DNA of 6,514 bases, taken from the NCBI GenBank assembly GCA_017646305.1, contig JAGCMR010000084.1, positions 1 to 6,514 on the forward strand, given 5' to 3'. The stretch's first letter is position 1. Each line of letters opens with the position of its first letter. The notes beneath the pieces were generated by a model. That model worked only from the letters and a program-made list of their open reading frames with translations. It did no database searches and was not told the origin of the DNA. The translations under genes and the position numbers were made by a program. Origin of the DNA: Spirochaetaceae bacterium (lineage in GTDB: Bacteria; Spirochaetota; Spirochaetia; Treponematales; Treponemataceae). Below, piece after piece: positions 1 to 5,936 of the stretch.

Positions 1-231
<231 letters not shown>

Positions 232-289
232 TATTATCGTTTCCATTATGCTTTTTTTGAAGATAGTTTCCTGAAGATTCTATGGGATT

Positions 290-329
290 GAGGCTAGGCA
301 TTGAGTGATGTCTAGCCTTTATTTTTTTT
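290..329 (+). terminator. Intrinsic terminator of the rRNA transcript
   Basis: The arms aggctag (291-297) and ctagcct (312-318) pair perfectly. The stem extends inward through one G-U and further pairs (298-302 with 307-311) to a small loop, giving about 12 base pairs. The right arm runs directly into a T-rich tail at 318-329 (ttattttttttg). It lies about 60 nt after the 23S 3' end and is the natural end of the rRNA operon, separating it from prfA. Confidence 0.88.
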
Positions 330-337
330 GTGATTGT

Positions 338-351
338 GGTTAAATTTAACC
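338..351. repeat. Perfect 14-bp palindrome in the spacer upstream of prfA
   Basis: GGTTAAATTTAACC is a perfect inverted repeat with no central gap. It lies between the rRNA terminator and the prfA promoter region, about 170 bp upstream of the prfA start. It has no U-tract and is too short to be a terminator on its own. It could be an operator for a dimeric DNA-binding protein, but no regulator can be named and it may be chance in AT-rich DNA. Confidence 0.4.
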
Positions 352-438
352 TGCGGTGTGTATTTCCTTCCTGTTGATTCCATATTTTTATATAAATCTT
401 GTAATTTTCTTAAATAAATTTTATTCAAAAAAATAAAG

Positions 439-516
439 TTGTAAAAATCAATTTTTAAATCGATATACTATCTAAAGAGATACTCTGTTGTACTTTCTTT
501 CTTATTCTGATATGCT
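439..516 (+). promoter_or_regulatory. Candidate promoters for the prfA-prmC-rel operon
   Basis: Two sigma-70-like arrangements are visible. The upstream one is TTGTAA (439-444), a 19-nt spacer and TATACT (464-469), behind AT-rich DNA. It would give a leader of about 45 nt. The downstream one is TTGTAC (488-493), a 17-nt spacer and TATGCT (511-516), preceded by TGA as an extended -10. Its start site would fall at or next to the prfA ATG at 523. Both match the consensus only partly; the upstream -10 is better and the downstream one has better spacing. Since a strong terminator lies upstream, prfA must have its own promoter somewhere in 330-520. Confidence 0.45.
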
Positions 517-522
517 AGAAGC

Positions 523-1599
523 ATGTTAAAGAGATTAGATGAATTATCACAACGGTATGTTGTTGTGGAGGAAATGGTCCAAGAACCAGATCTTGTTAAG
601 GATCCCAAAAAATATAAAGAGGTAATGCGAGAGCACTCATATTTGAGTGAATTGATGTCTGCTTATCACGAATATAAAAAATTACTACAGGATATTAAAG
701 GTAATCAGGAAATAATTGCTGAGGAAGATGATCCTGATATGAAGGAGATGGCTCGGGAAGAGTTGAAAGAGCTTGAAGCAAAGCAGCCTGAGATGGAATC
801 AAAATTGAAGATGATGCTTATTCCACCTGATCCACTGGAAGAAAAAAATATCATTATGGAAATCCGTGGTGGAACCGGTGGTGATGAAGCTTCTCTTTTT
901 GCAGCAGACTTGTTCAGAATGTATACACGTTATGCCGAATCAAAGGGGTGGAAATATGAAATTATGGATGCCAGTGAGACAGAAGTTGGCGGATATAAAG
1001 AAATTTCTCTTTCCATAAGTGGTAAGTTTGTATACGGAAGCTTGCGATGGGAGGCTGGTGTGCACCGTGTTCAGCGTGTACCAGAAACTGAAGCTCAGGG
1101 TAGAATCCATACTAGTGCGGTAACTGTGGCAGTTTTACCAGAGGCTGAGGAAACAGAAATTGAAATTCGTCAGGAAGATTTACGAATCGATGTAATGCGT
1201 GCTGGCGGTTGTGGTGGACAGTGTGTTAATACCACTGACTCAGCTGTTCGTTTGACTCATATTCCTACTGGATTAGTTGTTATTCAGCAGGATGAAAAAA
1301 GCCAGTTGCGAAATAAAGAAAAGGCTATGCGTGTATTGCGTGCACGTTTGTTTGATTTGGAAGAGTCTAAAAAACATGCAGAGCGTTCTGCTGCTCGAAA
1401 GAGCATGGTTGGTTCTGGTGATCGTTCTGAACGTATTCGAACATATAATTTTCCTCAAAACCGTGTTACTGACCACAGAATCAACTTGACCTTGTACAAG
1501 TTGGATCAGTTTATGCAGGGAACCATTGAGGAAATGGTTGAAGCACTTAATATTTCTGCAAAAGAAGCGGCTTTGAAGGGCACCGCTGTTGCTGAATAG
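523..1599 (+). CDS. prfA: Peptide chain release factor 1 (RF1)
   Basis: RF1 recognises UAA and UAG in the ribosomal A site and triggers release of the finished protein in the cytoplasm. At 358 aa it has the usual length. The N-terminal helical domain covers about residues 1-100. The stop-codon-reading PxT motif appears as PET at 187-189 inside [14 protein letters not shown]. The catalytic GGQ is at 231-233, followed by [12 protein letters not shown], and GSGDRS (297-302) precedes [17 protein letters not shown], the typical RF1 signature. The ATG start gives MLKRLDEL, which aligns with usual RF1 N-termini. There is no good Shine-Dalgarno before it, only agaag directly adjacent. GGQ is flanked by Cys230 and Cys234, where Ala/Pro and His/Ser are more usual. 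It ends with TAG, a codon read by RF1 itself. prmC, which methylates this GGQ, follows 14 nt later. Confidence 0.97.
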   Translation: MLKRLDELSQRYVVVEEMVQEPDLVKDPKKYKEVMREHSYLSELMSAYHEYKKLLQDIKGNQEIIAEEDDPDMKEMAREELKELEAKQPEMESKLKMMLIPPDPLEEKNIIMEIRGGTGGDEASLFAADLFRMYTRYAESKGWKYEIMDASETEVGGYKEISLSISGKFVYGSLRWEAGVHRVQRVPETEAQGRIHTSAVTVAVLPEAEETEIEIRQEDLRIDVMRAGGCGGQCVNTTDSAVRLTHIPTGLVVIQQDEKSQLRNKEKAMRVLRARLFDLEESKKHAERSAARKSMVGSGDRSERIRTYNFPQNRVTDHRINLTLYKLDQFMQGTIEEMVEALNISAKEAALKGTAVAE

Positions 1600-1602
1600 T
1601 TT

Positions 1603-1624
1603 GGAGGTGCTACATCACTGTAGC
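1603..1624 (+). promoter_or_regulatory. prmC Shine-Dalgarno and start-codon hairpin
   Basis: GGAGGT (1603-1608) is a near-ideal Shine-Dalgarno and begins 3 nt after the prfA stop. It is followed by a perfect 6-bp inverted repeat, GCTACA (1609-1614) with TGTAGC (1619-1624), around a TCAC loop. The inferred ATC start codon (1614-1616) has its A in the closing base pair and its T and C in the loop, 5 nt from the Shine-Dalgarno. This layout is seen directly; a regulatory role is inferred. Confidence 0.6.
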
Positions 1625-2543
1625 TGAAGTTCGTAAACTTGCTATCGAGAAATTTGATAGTGTAAATCAAGAAAAGGCTTGGACTAATGATGAATCTTTT
1701 ACAAAGTTCATCACAACTCCAAGTCTTGATTGTGATTGTATTCTATCTCAGGTGTTAGGAATTTCTCGCAGTGTGATTTTTTCTCACCCAGAACGAAAAC
1801 TTTCTGATCAGGAAGTCGAGTCATTTATTTATAAAGTGAATTTACGTTGTACAGGTTTTCCTGTGGCATATATTGTTGGAACGAAAGAGTTTTATGGAAG
1901 GGATTTTTTTGTTAATCCTTCAGTATTAATTCCAAAGCCTGATACGGAAATCCTTGTACATCGGGGAATCGAGATAATTTCAAAAAATTTACAGTCAACT
2001 TCAAGATTAAAATTGGTGGATCTTTGTACTGGCAGTGGTTGCGTCGGTATTTCCATTTGGAAGGAATTGGAAGCTTCTTTTGACGTAAATAAGACTTGGT
2101 TTTTTGCTACTGATATTTCCTGTGACGCACTAGAAGTTGCAAAAAAAAATTGCTCCTTTCATAATTGTAATATAGAATATTTATTGTGTGACTTATTTCA
2201 GTCTGAAGAATTAGTAAATCTAGATGGTATAATTTCTAATCCACCCTATGTTCCTGCAAAAATCGCGAATCAATTGTTGGAAGACGGGCGTTCAGAACCA
2301 TTACTAGCTTTGGATGGAGATTGCAATGGCAGTGAGGATGGAACAGGACTTATTGCACGGCTTTTACCTCAAGGCTTTGCAGCATTGAATTCAGGCGGTT
2401 TTATTTTGTTGGAAACTGGAGAATACAATGCAGAGAAAACAGCTGAGTTGATGAAAAATACAGGTTTTATTGATATACAAATTCATAGCGATTTAAGTGG
2501 AATGCTTCGAGTTGTGGAAGGATGGAAGGCCCGTGAATTATGA
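1614..2543 (+). CDS. prmC: Release factor glutamine methyltransferase PrmC (HemK), probable ATC start
   Basis: PrmC uses S-adenosylmethionine to N5-methylate the Gln of GGQ in RF1 and RF2. From ATC at 1614 the product is 309 aa, normal for the family. The small N-terminal helical domain (about 1-80) includes TPSLDCDCILSQVLGISRS. PVAYIVGTKEFYGRDFFV (83-100) and LIPKPDTE (105-112) are family signatures. The SAM-binding loop DLCTGSGCVG is at 136-145 and the substrate-binding NPPY is at 209-212. The frame has a TGA stop at 1593-1595 and contains no ATG, GTG or TTG until GTG at 1752. Starting there would delete 46 residues that read as genuine PrmC sequence (VAEVRKLAIEKFDS). ATC at 1614 lies 5 nt after GGAGGT and is one base from ATG, so it is the best start. 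A sequencing error or recent mutation of ATG is the main alternative. The 3' end overlaps rel. A run of nine A lies at 2141-2149. Confidence 0.9.
   Translation: MTVAEVRKLAIEKFDSVNQEKAWTNDESFTKFITTPSLDCDCILSQVLGISRSVIFSHPERKLSDQEVESFIYKVNLRCTGFPVAYIVGTKEFYGRDFFVNPSVLIPKPDTEILVHRGIEIISKNLQSTSRLKLVDLCTGSGCVGISIWKELEASFDVNKTWFFATDISCDALEVAKKNCSFHNCNIEYLLCDLFQSEELVNLDGIISNPPYVPAKIANQLLEDGRSEPLLALDGDCNGSEDGTGLIARLLPQGFAALNSGGFILLETGEYNAEKTAELMKNTGFIDIQIHSDLSGMLRVVEGWKAREL
2516..2535 (+). promoter_or_regulatory. Ribosome binding site and GTG start of rel
   Basis: GGAAGGA (2516-2522) lies 10 nt upstream of GTG at 2533, and a second purine run GGAAGG (2524-2529) is 3 nt from it. This supports GTG 2533 as the rel start, with 11 nt overlapping the end of prmC. 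The in-frame ATG at 2497 has only a weak aagtgg upstream and would lie 47 nt inside prmC, so it is less likely. The overlap suggests translational coupling. Confidence 0.55.
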
Positions 2544-4362
2544 TAGCTTTATAAAAGATATTGAAAGTAAAAATTGTAATGAAATCCTAAATTTTTTTTT
2601 GACACAGTTTGCCCATTTTAATGAGGAAGAAAAAAAAATAATTAGTGAAGCATGGCATTATCTTTGTGAGGTGTCTTGTGATAAATTCGATACTCAAAAT
2701 CTTCCTTATCATATTCATGGAATGCGAGTTGCATGTATTCTTGCAGAACGAGATTTAGATTGTCACTGTATTGTGGCAGGTTTTTTGCATAATGTGCTTT
2801 CTTTTGAAAAGGTTAGTGAGTCAGAGATTGAAGAAAAATTTGGTTCAGTCATATTAAAACTCATTGGCGGTACCACTCGTATTACTAATCTTAAAATAAA
2901 GAATAAAACTCAGCAGCAAGCTGATTCTGTTCGAAAAATGCTTTTTGCCATGGTGGAAGATATTCGAGTGATTTTAGTGATGCTGGCTGACCGACTAGAC
3001 AGAATCAGAAATCTTTCTCATGAAACAAAATTGGTGCAAAAGCAGGTGGCTCAAGAAGCCATCGATATTTGGGCACCTTTGGCAAACAGATTGGGTATGT
3101 CATCAGTAAAGTCTGAGCTGGAGGATTTGAGTTTAAAATATTCTCATCCTGATGCATATGGTCAAATTAAAAAGGTTGTTGCAGCAAAAAAGCAGGAGCG
3201 AGCTGATTATTTAAGCAAGGCTCAACAGGAAATTTACAAGGCTGCCAATAGGGCTGGTCTTGATGTAACAATTTCCAGTAGGGCAAAGCATTTTTATTCA
3301 ATTTATCAGAAAATGCGAAAGCGAAATAAGTCTGTGGACGAGCTCTTTGATTTGCTTGCACTCCGAGTGCTTTGCGAAACAAGTGGGGATTGCTACGTTT
3401 TAGTAGGACTTGTTCATGGTTTATGGAAGCCTCTTGATGGTCGTTTTAAGGATTATATTGCCATGCCTAAAGCCAACGGTTATCAAAGTTTGCATACTAC
3501 AGTGATGTGTGAGGGGCGACCACTGGAGATTCAGATTCGAACTAAGGAAATGCATTCTGTGGCAGAATACGGTGTAGCAAGTCATCTTTTGTATAAGCAG
3601 CAGCTCGGTGGACCAGATAAGGTTGGACTCGAAAACCTTTCTATTATCAACCAATTAAAAAAACTGAAGGGTGAACAGCTGGCAGATGAAAACCTGTTCA
3701 ACGAGATAAAAGAGGAGCTGCTTGGAGATTCAATCTTTGTGTTTACTCCAAAAGGCGATGTAATTGAGCTACCTGCAGGGGCTACGGCGGTGGATTTTGC
3801 TTATCACATTCACTCTGCGGTGGGAGAAAAGATTGTTGGAGCAAAGGCTGATGGTCATATTATTCCTCTGTCAAAGCCTTTGAAAAATACCCAGATTGTG
3901 GATATTCTCACTTCTCAGCAGGCACATCCTACTCAAAATCAATTACAATTTGTGCGGACAGCTAAGGCTCGTAGTAAGATTCGTAGTTGGTTGACACAAA
4001 ATGATCCTACTTTTGATAATCCCTTTGCCAAAACCACGGGAGATGGTGGACAAGGCCTTAAATCCAGTGGTGATGATGCTGGTGGAGGAGCTCCACGTGG
4101 TCATAAGAAGGGGCTTGGTAATCCCCATACCGGAGCAATGGAAATTGCTTCTGGTAGTGGAAAGATAAAAATTGGTGATACAACAAACTTTCTTGTTTCA
4201 CGTGCCCACTGCTGCAATCCTCAGTTTGGAGATGAAATTGTAGGTTACGTATCTAGAGGACGTGGAATTATTATTCATCGCATGGATTGTCATGTTTTTA
4301 GTCTCACTCCCAATCGAGAAGAGCGGACCTTGGAAGTTGAATGGGATAGAAATGAAAAATAA
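2533..4362 (+). CDS. rel: Rel/SpoT-family (p)ppGpp synthetase with degenerate hydrolase domain and no ACT domain
   Basis: This cytoplasmic, ribosome-associated enzyme transfers pyrophosphate from ATP to GTP/GDP to make the stringent-response alarmone. Numbering is from GTG 2533 (609 aa); the family usually has 700 or more. The HD region (about 50-165) keeps His62 (HGMRVA) and Asp153 (LADRL). The metal-binding His-Asp is His86-Asn87, the following Glu-Asp is Ser90-Phe91, and HN after ADRL is Asp156-Arg157, so hydrolysis is probably lost. The synthetase (about 230-360) looks intact: KHFYSIYQKM, GRFKDYIAMPKANGYQSLHT, with RFKD at 304-307 and EIQIRT at 332-337. A TGS domain follows at about 398-461 (DFAYHIHSAVG). 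The helical region is then replaced by a Gly/Asp/Lys-rich linker at about 492-543. The zinc-finger-type segment (about 546-588) has HCCNPQFGDEIVGY and HRMDC. The protein stops soon afterwards with no ACT domain. It is last in the operon, directly before a terminator. Confidence 0.93.
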   Translation: MNYDSFIKDIESKNCNEILNFFLTQFAHFNEEEKKIISEAWHYLCEVSCDKFDTQNLPYHIHGMRVACILAERDLDCHCIVAGFLHNVLSFEKVSESEIEEKFGSVILKLIGGTTRITNLKIKNKTQQQADSVRKMLFAMVEDIRVILVMLADRLDRIRNLSHETKLVQKQVAQEAIDIWAPLANRLGMSSVKSELEDLSLKYSHPDAYGQIKKVVAAKKQERADYLSKAQQEIYKAANRAGLDVTISSRAKHFYSIYQKMRKRNKSVDELFDLLALRVLCETSGDCYVLVGLVHGLWKPLDGRFKDYIAMPKANGYQSLHTTVMCEGRPLEIQIRTKEMHSVAEYGVASHLLYKQQLGGPDKVGLENLSIINQLKKLKGEQLADENLFNEIKEELLGDSIFVFTPKGDVIELPAGATAVDFAYHIHSAVGEKIVGAKADGHIIPLSKPLKNTQIVDILTSQQAHPTQNQLQFVRTAKARSKIRSWLTQNDPTFDNPFAKTTGDGGQGLKSSGDDAGGGAPRGHKKGLGNPHTGAMEIASGSGKIKIGDTTNFLVSRAHCCNPQFGDEIVGYVSRGRGIIIHRMDCHVFSLTPNREERTLEVEWDRNEK

Positions 4363-4366
4363 ATTA

Positions 4367-4409
4367 AGAAAGGCAGGAAAAACTGATAATCAATTTTTCC
4401 TGCCTTTCT
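4367..4409. terminator. Bidirectional intrinsic terminator between convergent genes
   Basis: AGAAAGGCAGGAAAAA (4367-4382) and its exact reverse complement (4394-4409) form a perfect 16-bp stem with an 11-nt loop and a GGCAGG core. T-rich sequence follows on both strands: tttctaaagttta on the plus strand, and taatttattttt on the minus strand. It lies 4 nt after the rel stop and 5 nt after the stop of the minus-strand U32 gene, so it serves both transcripts. Confidence 0.88.
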
Positions 4410-4414
4410 AAAGT

Positions 4415-5923
4415 TTATACCCTGTTTCGTACCAGCATGCCATTTGCTAGGGGCAAGTGAGTGTAAATGAGACAGGGGTGGCCATGGCAAACCCACTCCA
4501 TAAGCTCTCCTGTTGCAGGATTTACCAGCTGATAGTCTTTCCCTGTTGCAGTAAGGGCAACAGTATCTGGAGCGATAAATTGTAGCTCTGTTGATGCCTC
4601 TGCTTTGTTGTTGGACTTTGAAGTAGAAATCTTATTCATGGAGTCATACACAAAGAAGCTCCAGCCGTCCTTGGCTTGAACCACAGGAGGACATTTTTCT
4701 GGGTGAGCGGCATAGTCTGCTTCCCGTGCGGCCCGTGCTGCAGGATGCATTGCATCTAGTTCTTGTTGACGTGTAGCCAGGGTTTGTGCTGCTTGATGAA
4801 GCATTTGTGTTGAATCTACCTGTTCACCCACTGCGGCACACAGGTCGTAGGGACTGGTGGTTGCACCAGTTGTAGTTTCGTTAGCATCATCTGGGCCGTA
4901 GTAAAATCCTGTACCAAAGGCACGATGGCTGGTATTGTACAATTCCTGAACAAAGGGAGTTGCTTCCTCTTTGTTGATACGACCTTCCAGTGCATCAATG
5001 GCCTTGCGATAGGCTCGTGTTACCAATGCCACGTAATAAATGCTTTTCATGCGACCTTCTACCTTGAGAGAATCAACACCAGCATTTTTCATGTCTTCCA
5101 AATGGTCAATCATGCACAAATCTTTTGAGGAAAGAATGGCTGTAAAGTCATCCCCTTCAAACACAGGGAAAAATTCTCCAGGTCGTTTTTTTTCTTCAAG
5201 TACAAGATTTCCAGACTGAGCCAGTTCCTTGTCTACCACAGGACCACCAAGAAAGTTCACTGCAGGCTCTGTAGGTTGAGGTTTTGCCGCTGCATGGACA
5301 AAATCGCTTTTAGAAGTAAGCAAGTTATAATCCCAGCGACAGGAATGTGAGCAAGCTCCACCATTGGCACTGCGTCCTGTCATGTAGGAGCTTAAAAGAC
5401 AGCGGCCAGAGTAGGCAATACACATAGCTCCGTGACCAAAGGCCTCCAGCTCCATGTCTGGCACTGCATCCTTGATTTCCTTAATTTCTGCCAAAGAGGC
5501 TTCTCGCCCTAAAACAACACGTTTAAATCCAAGCTGACGATAAAGCTTTACCGCTTCTCTATTGATGCAGTTTGCTTGGGTGCTTAGATGAAGGTTTGCT
5601 TGGGGAAAGTGCTTTTGAATAAGATTTACCATTCCAATATCTTGGATAATAAAGGAATCAATGGGATAGCAGCGGAAATAATCAAGTTCACTTAAAAATT
5701 TGTCGATGTCCCGATTGTGAAAGGTAATATTCAAAGCACAAAAGAGTTTTTTTTGTGGATATTGCTCTTTGAGCTTGATAATCTTTTGATATTCCTGCTC
5801 GTAAAAATTGTCAGCCTTAACTCGCAATGAAAAATTCTTCAATCCGATGTAGGCTGCATCCGCGCCATAAGTATAGGCATAATAAAGCTTATCGTAGTTA
5901 CCGGCTGGTGCCACAAGTTCCAT
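4415..5923 (-). CDS. Peptidase U32 family protein, TrhP/RlhA-like RNA hydroxylation factor
   Basis: The 502-aa protein opens with the family signature MELVAPAGNYDKLYYAYTYG, then GADAAYIGLKNFSLR. It continues through LHLSTQANCINREA (111-124) and RVVLGREASLAEI (135-147) to the core EAFGHGAMCIAYSGRC. Four cysteines, 168, 175, 191 and 195, match the Fe-S ligands proposed for this family. SLKVEGRMKS (285-294) and SHRAFGTGFYYG (332-343) follow. Characterised relatives are TrhP (YegQ), acting on tRNA U34, and RlhA, acting on 23S rRNA; collagenase-type peptidases share the fold name. The Cys pattern and HGAMC...SGRC fit the RNA-modifying branch, but the substrate cannot be told. Two stretches look inserted: about 201-238 after CRWDYN, and an Ala-rich helical one at about 370-418 before the C-terminal domain. 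The ATG overlaps the stop of the upstream gene by 1 nt. No signal peptide is seen. Confidence 0.88.
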   Translation of the reverse strand: MELVAPAGNYDKLYYAYTYGADAAYIGLKNFSLRVKADNFYEQEYQKIIKLKEQYPQKKLFCALNITFHNRDIDKFLSELDYFRCYPIDSFIIQDIGMVNLIQKHFPQANLHLSTQANCINREAVKLYRQLGFKRVVLGREASLAEIKEIKDAVPDMELEAFGHGAMCIAYSGRCLLSSYMTGRSANGGACSHSCRWDYNLLTSKSDFVHAAAKPQPTEPAVNFLGGPVVDKELAQSGNLVLEEKKRPGEFFPVFEGDDFTAILSSKDLCMIDHLEDMKNAGVDSLKVEGRMKSIYYVALVTRAYRKAIDALEGRINKEEATPFVQELYNTSHRAFGTGFYYGPDDANETTTGATTSPYDLCAAVGEQVDSTQMLHQAAQTLATRQQELDAMHPAARAAREADYAAHPEKCPPVVQAKDGWSFFVYDSMNKISTSKSNNKAEASTELQFIAPDTVALTATGKDYQLVNPATGELMEWVCHGHPCLIYTHLPLANGMLVRNRV

Positions 5924-5936
5924 TATTCTGTTTCCT
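5921..5936 (-). promoter_or_regulatory. TAATG coupling site and Shine-Dalgarno of the U32 gene
   Basis: Read on the minus strand, aggaaacagaaTAATG contains the stop TAA of the hydrolase-fold gene and the ATG of the U32 gene, sharing one base. AGGA lies 9 nt before the ATG. There is no room for a separate promoter in the junction, so the two genes are probably co-transcribed and translationally coupled. Confidence 0.7.

Noticed and set aside
443..456. AAAAAT-CA-ATTTTT inverted repeat as an operator
   Set aside because: Such A/T repeats are expected by chance in this AT-rich spacer and it overlaps a promoter spacer without other support.
1590..1616. Programmed -1 frameshift fusing RF1 to PrmC
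   Set aside because: The prmC frame is open only from 1596. Slippage would have to occur on GCT GAA TAG, where the tRNA would re-pair with TGA; there is no slippery heptamer, and a good Shine-Dalgarno for a separate start is present.
2497..2532. rel starting at ATG 2497
   Set aside because: It would lie 47 nt inside prmC with only a weak ribosome binding site. The 12 extra residues are not recognisable Rel sequence, and GTG 2533 has better upstream purine runs. It cannot be fully excluded.
1752..2543. prmC starting at GTG 1752 (263 aa)
   Set aside because: The 46 codons upstream in the same frame read as genuine PrmC N-terminal sequence, and GTG 1752 has no Shine-Dalgarno in front of it.
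3421..3654. Minus-strand open frame inside rel
   Set aside because: It lies opposite the highly conserved synthetase domain and its translation resembles no protein I recognise. The other short antisense frames in prfA and rel, and the frames overlapping the U32 gene, were dismissed for the same reason.
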